A stretch of 17,402 nucleotides of DNA from Treponema sp. (lineage in GTDB: Bacteria > Spirochaetota > Spirochaetia > Treponematales > Treponemataceae), in contig JAAZCS010000216.1 of assembly GCA_012513125.1 (NCBI GenBank), positions 1-17,402 of the forward strand, written 5' to 3'. This document shows positions 1-5,905 of the stretch, piece by piece. The position numbers and the translations under genes were made by a program. The notes below the pieces were generated by a model, which saw only the letters and a list, made by a program, of their open reading frames with translations, had not been told where the DNA came from and did not search any database. How positions within the stretch are numbered: the stretch's first letter is position 1; each line of letters opens with the position of its first letter.

Positions 1-961
1 GCCCCGTAACATAACCAATATTTGTCACTTTTGAAACAAGACTTTGCAAATTCTGAGTAATTGATTCACTTAAATAATCTAAACCAGAAATTTCATAATT
101 AAAAATAGACTTCTGAACATTAACAGGAAGAATTCTGAATTTGTCATTTTGTTCAATAATTAAGCCAAGAGCTGCATTTTGAATAGTTCCATTTGAATCT
201 TTAAACTGAATTCCCTGAATTCCATATTTTTCAATTAAGGCAGGAACTTCATCAGACAATGGATGAACTACTTTATAATTTAAGCAATTCATATTCATCT
301 TATTTGCATCTTCAATTGATTTTTCAACGATAGATTCCAAATCGTCAGTTCCTTGTATTCCAAAAAGCTTTAATGATTCACTTACATACAAAGTGACATC
401 GATTTTTTCTTCTGCTTTCAAAGAAGAAAGTGCATCAAGAGTTCCAATCATTTTTGTTATTGTTGAAGTGAATTTATATTCAAATCCATCAGAATTTGTA
501 ATTCCGTCAATAACTTCAACACTATCGCCATAAGTGAGAACTAGGCCCATATAAACTTGCTTGAATCCAACTTCATTATTTTTGATTTCTTGAATCTGAA
601 TTTTATTCAATCCATAATCCATGGCAAGCTGAACATTATCTTTTTTTGACAAATCTACGTTTATCAATGAAAAATTCTTATTTGCAGCCCCCTTATATTC
701 TGACAATAAATCTTTTACATACAAAGCCGTGCTACTGTATGGAGAAGGTAGATTTTCATCAAAAAAAACTCTAACAGACAAAGGCGACTCTAGATTTTTA
801 ACAAGAACTTTGCTTCCCTTTGAAAGAGAATATGATTTTGTCTTCGTTAAATCTATACGAGCAAAAGAGTTATAACCAGCAATATTTATCAAAACCAATA
901 ACAAAATAAATAAAATAAAATCACTTGATGGACTTTTAATCCAATTTAAAAATTTTTTCAC
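1..961 (-). CDS. GldG-like ABC exporter auxiliary protein, C-terminus cut by window edge
   Basis: About 320 N-terminal residues are present and the frame runs off the left edge. The start is GTG at 961-959: an in-frame TAG lies just upstream and AGGGG sits 6 bases before the GTG. One membrane segment (about residues 13-29) follows a short basic cytoplasmic stretch. A large extracytoplasmic region follows, with a motif resembling FFDENLPSPY near residue 67, as in the GldG / ABC-transporter-auxiliary family. Such proteins carry a periplasmic domain and act with an ABC-2 permease and an ATPase. Here it is the third gene after exactly those two, 18 bases behind the permease, so the three probably form one exporter. 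The substrate is unknown. In Bacteroidetes the homologues are linked to gliding, but nothing here supports gliding. The family call is by eye. Confidence 0.8.
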   Translation of the reverse strand, partial: MKKFLNWIKSPSSDFILFILLLVLINIAGYNSFARIDLTKTKSYSLSKGSKVLVKNLESPLSVRVFFDENLPSPYSSTALYVKDLLSEYKGAANKNFSLINVDLSKKDNVQLAMDYGLNKIQIQEIKNNEVGFKQVYMGLVLTYGDSVEVIDGITNSDGFEYKFTSTITKMIGTLDALSSLKAEEKIDVTLYVSESLKLFGIQGTDDLESIVEKSIEDANKMNMNCLNYKVVHPLSDEVPALIEKYGIQGIQFKDSNGTIQNAALGLIIEQNDKFRILPVNVQKSIFNYEISGLDYLSESITQNLQSLVSKVTNIGYVTG

Positions 962-979
962 AATATTCCCCTAAACCTT

Positions 980-1711
980 TTATTCCTTTGAAACTTTATT
1001 CGCTTTAACTGTTAAAGTGATAAATAAAGCTGTAAGAGAAATGAAATATAACAAATCTCGAGTATCAATAATTCCTTTTGAAATTGATGTAAAATGTGAA
1101 CTAGCTGACAAATAGCTAATAAAGCTTACAATCGAAGAAGGCAAAAAGATTAAGAAAGTATCTATCATTGTTAGTGCAATACAAATTAGCCATGCTGTAA
1201 AAAAGGAAATAATTTGATTTTTTGTAATTGAAGAGGCAAATATTCCTATTGAAGAAAAACATGCACTTAAAAAAATCAAACCAATATAGCCACCAATTAT
1301 CGGACCGTAATCAGGTTTTCCAAAAATTGCTGCTGTGACTATGTAAAATAAAGTTGGAATAAACATTATTAAAACTTCAATAAAAACTGCAAGAAATTTT
1401 CCAATTACAACTTGGAATTCTGTTACAGGAAGAGTCAACAATGTTTCATATGAACCATTTCTTTTTTCTTCAGAAAAGACTCTCATAGAAAGAGCCGGCA
1501 CAAAAAATGACAGAAGTAATGGCATCAAGCTAAAAAACGAACGTAATTCTGCTCTTCCTTGTATAAAAAATGTTGAAAAAAACACAATTCCTGTAATTAT
1601 TAAAAATAAACCTGAAACAATATATGCAATTGGTCCTGAAAAATATGATTTTAACTCTCGTTTCATTATTACAAAAGAAAGCTGTTTTTTGTTTTTCATT
1701 TTACTTTCCAT
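980..1711 (-). CDS. ABC-2 type permease, GldF-like
   Basis: A 243-residue integral membrane protein with about six hydrophobic segments, the usual ABC-2 permease size and layout. A cytoplasmic loop after the second segment has the sequence SEEKRNGSYETLLTLPVT, the EEk..gt.e.L...P(v/i)t hallmark of GldF/ABC-2 permeases. It should form the membrane channel driven by the ATPase encoded just upstream. The ATG at 1711 lies inside the end of the ATPase gene (11-base overlap) and is preceded by AGAGGA about 8 bases away. A second ATG at 1699 (MKNKK) is a possible alternative start with a weaker site. The overlap implies translational coupling. Subunit stoichiometry and cargo cannot be read from the sequence. 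Confidence 0.88.
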   Translation of the reverse strand: MESKMKNKKQLSFVIMKRELKSYFSGPIAYIVSGLFLIITGIVFFSTFFIQGRAELRSFFSLMPLLLSFFVPALSMRVFSEEKRNGSYETLLTLPVTEFQVVIGKFLAVFIEVLIMFIPTLFYIVTAAIFGKPDYGPIIGGYIGLIFLSACFSSIGIFASSITKNQIISFFTAWLICIALTMIDTFLIFLPSSIVSFISYLSASSHFTSISKGIIDTRDLLYFISLTALFITLTVKANKVSKE

Positions 1712-2678
1712 TATTTTGTTCCTCTGCTTTTGATTCTTTTTTTTCTGTTGTTAATGTATGGAATACATCTTCCAAGCTATTTTGAAGAATTTTCATCTCA
1801 TACAAATCAATATTATTTTCAACCAATTTTTTTACAATTTCAGGACGAATTTCTTTTTTCTCAGAAATAGAAATTAAGAACCCGCTTGTTTCTTTATTTG
1901 CAAAAGTCACATCTGAATCAGAAGAAACAATAGAGGCAATTCCATTAATTGGGGATAAAATTTTTTCTATTTCTTTTAGATTGCTTTTAGAAACAGTCAT
2001 TTTGATTGATAACTCATGTCCGTATCGTTCTTTTAGCTCTTCAGTTGGACTATCAGCTACAAGTTTTCCACTAGAAATAATTATTACACGGCTACACAAA
2101 GTCTCAACTTCACTTAAAATATGAGTGGAAATTATTACTGTTCTTGTTTTTCCTATTTCACGGATTATATTTCTTACATCTTCAACCTGATTTGGATCAA
2201 GACCACTTGTAGGTTCATCAAGAATTAGAATTTCAGGATTATGCATCAAAGCATGAGCCAATGCTACTCTTTGTCTGTTTCCGCGGGATAATTCATTGAT
2301 ATTTTTATCCATTACCTCTTTGAGACCACATTCTTCACACAAGGCAGGAACTTTTTCATCAGCATTTTCACCTTGCATTTGTGCGATGTATTTTAGATAG
2401 TCTTCGACAATCATTTCTCCATAAAGCTGGGCAGATTCAGGCATATATCCAATCTTTTGTTTTGCTTCAACAGGATTTTTTGAAATATCTATATCATCTA
2501 TAAAAATCTGACCTTCACTTGGAGCCAGAAAACCTGTAATCATTCTCATTGTTGTTGTTTTTCCAGCACCATTCGGACCGAGTAAACCTACAATTTGACC
2601 TGTAGGAATTGAAAAACTAACATCATTTACCGCACGGAAAGACCCAAAATTACGGGATACGTGGGAAACATTTATCAT
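1701..2678 (-). CDS. ABC transporter ATP-binding protein of the GldA/multidrug type
   Basis: This 325-residue ATPase energises the permease encoded immediately downstream. Walker A GPNGAGKTT is at residues 34-42, the ABC signature LSRGNRQRV at about 130-138, Walker B LILDEP at 151-156, and the H-loop histidine at about 186 in STHILSE. Residues beyond about 215 form an extra C-terminal domain like that of drug or lipid ABC-2 exporter ATPases. The start is ATG 2678, reached by GGAGG at 2691-2687 with 8-base spacing. A TTG at 2693 is in frame but overlaps that ribosome binding site and is not the start. It is the first gene of a minus-strand unit reading ATPase, permease, GldG-like protein. All key catalytic motifs look intact. 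Confidence 0.93.
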   Translation of the reverse strand: MINVSHVSRNFGSFRAVNDVSFSIPTGQIVGLLGPNGAGKTTTMRMITGFLAPSEGQIFIDDIDISKNPVEAKQKIGYMPESAQLYGEMIVEDYLKYIAQMQGENADEKVPALCEECGLKEVMDKNINELSRGNRQRVALAHALMHNPEILILDEPTSGLDPNQVEDVRNIIREIGKTRTVIISTHILSEVETLCSRVIIISSGKLVADSPTEELKERYGHELSIKMTVSKSNLKEIEKILSPINGIASIVSSDSDVTFANKETSGFLISISEKKEIRPEIVKKLVENNIDLYEMKILQNSLEDVFHTLTTEKKESKAEEQNNGK

Positions 2679-2686
2679 AAAAAAAA

Positions 2687-2691
2687 CCTCC
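2687..2691 (-). promoter_or_regulatory. Ribosome binding site of the ABC ATPase gene
   Basis: GGAGG on the minus strand, 8 bases before ATG 2678. It decides the start, because the in-frame TTG at 2693 overlaps it and cannot be served by it. Confidence 0.85.
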
Positions 2692-2716
2692 AAAGTTTTT
2701 TAAACCAATTCGTTTA

Positions 2717-2745
2717 AATATACTACTAAAATATCTAAAAGTTAA
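2717..2745 (-). promoter_or_regulatory. Candidate sigma-70 type promoter of the ABC operon
   Basis: On the minus strand TTAACT (2745-2740) and TATATT (2722-2717) are separated by exactly 17 bases. They match the -35 and -10 consensus at 4 of 6 and 5 of 6 positions. Transcription would start near 2710, giving a leader of about 30 bases that includes the GGAGG. In such AT-rich DNA chance matches are common, so this is only a candidate. Confidence 0.4.
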
Positions 2746-2950
2746 ACTATGTTACGCAAAATCTCTTATTTTTAGAAAGAATACTTTGTTATAATTAATT
2801 GTATAATAATTGAAATTGATTTTTTTTTATTTTTATTATAGATTAACTCAAGTGTTGATTCTGACTAAGTCTACGGAACAGTCATATTAATTATCCTAAG
2901 GGAAATTACATACCTCTTCACAAAATCATTACATTTCTTTTTTCTCAAAA

Positions 2951-2965
2951 TCATACTTTGTATGA
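2951..2965. repeat. Perfect 6-base inverted repeat before the PTS gene
   Basis: TCATAC TTT GTATGA is a perfect dyad ending 8 bases before the GGAGG of the PTS-type gene. It overlaps a weak CATACT -10-like element at 2952-2957. It could be an operator or a small mRNA hairpin, or chance. Confidence 0.3.
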
Positions 2966-2973
2966 AATCAAGT

Positions 2974-2978
2974 GGAGG
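2974..2978 (+). promoter_or_regulatory. Ribosome binding site of the PTS IIC-type gene
   Basis: GGAGG with 5-base spacing to ATG 2984. An in-frame GTG at 2972 overlaps this site and is therefore unlikely to be the start. Confidence 0.8.
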
Positions 2979-2983
2979 TACTC

Positions 2984-4048
2984 ATGAATAAGTACGTAAA
3001 ACGTTATTTGGTTGATGCGATGAGTGGAATGGCTCAAGGTTTATTTGCATCTTTATTGATTGGAACAATTATCAAGACTTTAGGACAACAACTTGTTCGG
3101 TTAAGTGATAATCAGATTTTTCAATTTCTAATCAAAGCGGGAAATTTTGCAACTGAAAGTCACGTTGTTGGAGCCGCAATGGCAATTGGAATTGGATTTG
3201 CAATGGGAGTTCCTGCCCTTGTTTTATTTTCGCTCGCTGTTGTTGGAGCTGCCGCAAATGTTACAGGCGGTGCAGGTGGTCCTTTAGCTGTTTTATTTAT
3301 TGCCATAATTGCTGCAGAATGTGGCAGATTAGTTAGCAAAAAAACAAAAGTAGATATTATTGTTACTCCATTAGTTACTATTATCGTGGGTTCAATTTTA
3401 ACAGTTCTATTCGCAAAATATATTGGGGACGCAGCCTCTTCAATTGGAAAACTCGTAATATGGTCAACTCAATTAAGACCTTTCTTAATGGGAATGCTAG
3501 TTTCAGTTGTAATCGGATTAGCCCTTACACTACCAATTAGTTCAGCGGCCATATGTGCTGCATTCAGCCTTACAGGATTAGCCGGAGGTGCCGCAGTTGC
3601 AGGTTGTTGTGCTCAAATGGTTGGTTTTGCAATTTTATCGTTTAGGGAAAATAAATGGAGCGGTTTACTTTCACAAGGATTAGGAACAAGTATGCTTCAA
3701 ATGCCAAATATAATTAAAAACCCTAGAATCTGGATTCCACCTACATTAGCGTCGTTAATCACAGGTCCAATAGCAACATGTGTTTTCAAAATGGAAATGA
3801 ATGGTGCCGCTGTTAGCTCAGGAATGGGAACTTGTGGACTTGTCGGACAAATTGGCGTTATTACAGGTTGGTTTAACCCTTCAGATGCAGCAATTGCAAA
3901 TGGTGCTTCAACATTGAACCCAGCTTTATTTGATTGGCTTGGAGTTATTCTTATTTGTTTCATCTTACCCGGACTACTGAGTTATCTATTCGGATTAATT
4001 TGTAGAAAACTTGGTTGGATAAAAGAAGACGACTTAACTTTAAACTAG
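2984..4048 (+). CDS. PTS-type sugar transporter subunit IIC, EIIC_2-like family
   Basis: A 354-residue, very hydrophobic protein of about eight to ten membrane segments with glycine/alanine-rich stretches (for example ANVTGGAGGPLAVLF near residue 95). Near the C-terminus, SSGMGTCGLVGQIGVITGW (around residue 275-295) resembles the PTS_EIIC_2 family, a group of stand-alone IIC-like proteins. No IIA or IIB phosphotransfer domain is fused to it, and none is encoded beside it. If it transports, it would need general PTS proteins and a IIB encoded elsewhere; the family's substrates are poorly defined and a regulatory role is possible. The start is ATG 2984, set by GGAGG at 2974-2978. It lies 48 bases before the XPB gene on the same strand, with no obvious functional link. 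Confidence 0.8.
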   Translation: MNKYVKRYLVDAMSGMAQGLFASLLIGTIIKTLGQQLVRLSDNQIFQFLIKAGNFATESHVVGAAMAIGIGFAMGVPALVLFSLAVVGAAANVTGGAGGPLAVLFIAIIAAECGRLVSKKTKVDIIVTPLVTIIVGSILTVLFAKYIGDAASSIGKLVIWSTQLRPFLMGMLVSVVIGLALTLPISSAAICAAFSLTGLAGGAAVAGCCAQMVGFAILSFRENKWSGLLSQGLGTSMLQMPNIIKNPRIWIPPTLASLITGPIATCVFKMEMNGAAVSSGMGTCGLVGQIGVITGWFNPSDAAIANGASTLNPALFDWLGVILICFILPGLLSYLFGLICRKLGWIKEDDLTLN

Positions 4049-4054
4049 ATTTTC

Positions 4055-4083
4055 TATAGTAAGTTTTTAGTCTTTCTACTATA
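4055..4083. repeat. 7-base inverted repeat between the PTS and XPB genes
   Basis: TATAGTA (4055-4061) and TACTATA (4077-4083) are perfect inverted copies around a 15-base loop, just after the PTS stop codon. The stem is AT-only apart from one G-C pair and no T-run follows, so it is a poor intrinsic terminator. The right arm overlaps a TATAAT at 4080-4085 that may be the -10 element of the XPB gene, so an operator is the other reading. Confidence 0.35.
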
Positions 4084-4085
4084 AT
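4080..4085 (+). promoter_or_regulatory. Candidate -10 element for the XPB gene
   Basis: A consensus TATAAT lies 11 bases before ATG 4097. Transcription would begin about 4092, leaving a leader of roughly 5 bases. No convincing -35 hexamer is seen at 16-18 bases spacing. The XPB gene has no Shine-Dalgarno sequence, which fits a near-leaderless message but does not prove it. Confidence 0.3.
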
Positions 4086-4096
4086 GTTCTGTTGCA

Positions 4097-5905
4097 ATGA
4101 ATTATGAAAACCCATTAATTGTCCAAGGCGATAGAACACTTTTACTTGATGTTCACGCTCCTCTTGCAGAAGAATGCAGAAATGAATTGATTCCTTTTGC
4201 GGAGTTGGAGCGTTCACCTGAACACTTACACACATACAGATTATCCCCATTATCACTTTGGAATGCCGCCAGTGCTGGATTTTTGGCACAAGATGCAATA
4301 AATGTTTTACAAAAATATTCTAGATATGACGTTCCACAATCAATTTCAATGTGGATTTCTGAAATTTCTAGCAGATTTGGAAAACTTCGCCTTGTTGAAG
4401 GCCCTACAGAAATTATTGAAAAGAGAGAATCTCAAACTAATCAAAATGACGAAAAAGATGAAATTATAGAAGAAAAATATCTTTATTTAGTTTCAATTTC
4501 AATAGCAGTTTATAAAGAGATTTTTTCAACTCCAAGCTTAAAAAAATTATTGACCGCAAAACCATATGAAGACTTTGAAAATACATCAAATATTTTGTCA
4601 GAAGATGAGAAAAAATATTGTTTTCTGTTAAAACTTACAGACAGAGGAACAATCAAACAATCTTTACTAAAATTAGGCTGGCCTGTAAAAGATGATGTAA
4701 AACTCATTGATGGTGAACCACTTGATATTCAATTAAAATCAACAACAAGCCACGGTAATCCTCTCATCATAAGAGATTACCAAAAACTGGCTGCACAAGC
4801 ACTAGTTGGTGATAAAGGACCTGGAACAGGGTTTGGCACAATAGTACTTCCTTGTGGAGCTGGAAAAACGATTGTTGGAATGACTATCATGGACATGCTA
4901 AAAACATCCACTTTGATTATTACAACTAACATTTCAGCTGTTCACCAATGGATTGATGAACTTTTAGATAAAACAACATTAACAAAAGAACAAATTGCAG
5001 AATATTCAGGCGAATCAAAACTAATAAACCAAGTAACAGTTGCAACATATCAAGTTTTAACATGGCGACCAACAAAAGACGGTCCTTATCCTCATTTTTC
5101 TATTTTTCATGAACGCCCATGGGGATTGATAATCTATGATGAAGTCCATGTATTGCCAGCTCCCGTTTTCAGAGTTGTGGCTGAACTGCAAGCTGTACGC
5201 CGTGTCGGACTCACTGCCACGTTAGTCAGAGAAGATGGCTGCGAAGGTTATGTTTTTTCTCTCGTTGGTCCAAAAAGATATGATGTTCCTTGGAAAGAAC
5301 TTGAACATTCAGGATGGATAGCAAGTGCCGAATGCATTGAAATTAGATTAGACTTGCCCGAAACGCAGGAAATAGAGTATGCAGTAGCTGGAGCCAGAGA
5401 AAAGCACAAAATCTCGAGCCAGACTCCACTAAAAATAGATATTACAAAACAAATAATTCAAAATTTCCCAGAAGATAAAATTCTTGTAATTGGACAATAT
5501 CTCGATCAGTTAAATGAGATAGCAAAAAATCTAAATTGCCCAATCATTACTGGAAAAACGCCAACATCTGAACGAGATAGAATTTATACCGACTTTAAAA
5601 ACGGAAATATCAAAGTTTTAGTTGTTTCAAAAGTTGCCAACTTTGCAATCGACTTGCCAGACGCATCTTTAGCTATCCAAATTTCTGGAACATTCGGCAG
5701 TCGCCAAGAAGAGGCCCAAAGATTAGGACGAATTCTAAGACCAAAAGAACGTAAATCAAGATTTTTCACACTAATTACAAGGAACACAACTGAAGAAGAA
5801 TTTGGCTCAAATAGGCAGAAATTCTTGGCAGAACAAGGATATTCATACAAAATAGTTCGCTACACAAACGAAGATGATATCAAAAATCTCACTTTGGAGA
5901 ATTAA
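4097..5905 (+). CDS. XPB/Ssl2-type superfamily 2 DNA helicase
   Basis: A 602-residue DNA-dependent ATPase of the bacterial XPB (ERCC3-like) family, expected to open or remodel DNA in repair. Residues 5-210 form an XPB N-terminal region with the family signature LSPLSLWNAA at about 49-58. The helicase core carries Walker A LPCGAGKT (251-258), DEVH (348-351), TAT (373-375), the XPB-specific RED triplet (378-380), and motif VI QRLGRILRP (541-549). All catalytic motifs look intact. An acidic, charged stretch at about 108-127 appears to be a family-variable insertion. ATG 4097 precedes NPLIVQGDR, where homologues begin, although no Shine-Dalgarno sequence is visible. The stop overlaps the next gene's ATG by one base. 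In mycobacteria an XPB gene is likewise next to a large helicase-associated protein gene, from memory. Confidence 0.93.
   Translation: MNYENPLIVQGDRTLLLDVHAPLAEECRNELIPFAELERSPEHLHTYRLSPLSLWNAASAGFLAQDAINVLQKYSRYDVPQSISMWISEISSRFGKLRLVEGPTEIIEKRESQTNQNDEKDEIIEEKYLYLVSISIAVYKEIFSTPSLKKLLTAKPYEDFENTSNILSEDEKKYCFLLKLTDRGTIKQSLLKLGWPVKDDVKLIDGEPLDIQLKSTTSHGNPLIIRDYQKLAAQALVGDKGPGTGFGTIVLPCGAGKTIVGMTIMDMLKTSTLIITTNISAVHQWIDELLDKTTLTKEQIAEYSGESKLINQVTVATYQVLTWRPTKDGPYPHFSIFHERPWGLIIYDEVHVLPAPVFRVVAELQAVRRVGLTATLVREDGCEGYVFSLVGPKRYDVPWKELEHSGWIASAECIEIRLDLPETQEIEYAVAGAREKHKISSQTPLKIDITKQIIQNFPEDKILVIGQYLDQLNEIAKNLNCPIITGKTPTSERDRIYTDFKNGNIKVLVVSKVANFAIDLPDASLAIQISGTFGSRQEEAQRLGRILRPKERKSRFFTLITRNTTEEEFGSNRQKFLAEQGYSYKIVRYTNEDDIKNLTLEN

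Larger units (their letters stand above)
2679..2983. other. Divergent intergenic regulatory region
   Basis: About 305 bases separate the minus-strand ABC operon from the plus-strand PTS gene. It is very AT-rich and holds a candidate promoter for the ABC operon (2717-2745), two TATAAT strings on the plus strand (2790-2795 and 2802-2807) without a good -35, a run of T from about 2820, a perfect short palindrome at 2951-2965, and the two ribosome binding sites at its ends. No credible coding frame, tRNA or structured riboswitch-like element was seen in it. Confidence 0.6.

Noticed and set aside
2691..2693. TTG as the start of the ABC ATPase gene
   Set aside because: It overlaps the GGAGG that serves ATG 2678, and the five extra residues are not part of the family.
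2749..2775. An eight-codon frame starting ATG TTA CGC in the divergent region, as a leader peptide
   Set aside because: No ribosome binding site, no terminator-like structure after it, and such short frames are expected by chance.
2820..2830. T-run as an intrinsic terminator
   Set aside because: No stem precedes it on the plus strand and no plus-strand gene ends upstream.
2972..2974. GTG as the start of the PTS-type gene
   Set aside because: It overlaps the GGAGG that serves ATG 2984.
4050..4090. Rho-independent terminator after the PTS gene
   Set aside because: The inverted repeat is AT-rich with one G-C pair and no T-run follows; it is kept only as a repeat or possible operator.
3697..4298. 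Minus-strand frames opposite the PTS and XPB genes
   Set aside because: They lie antisense to well-recognised coding sequence, have no ribosome binding sites and show no family motifs.
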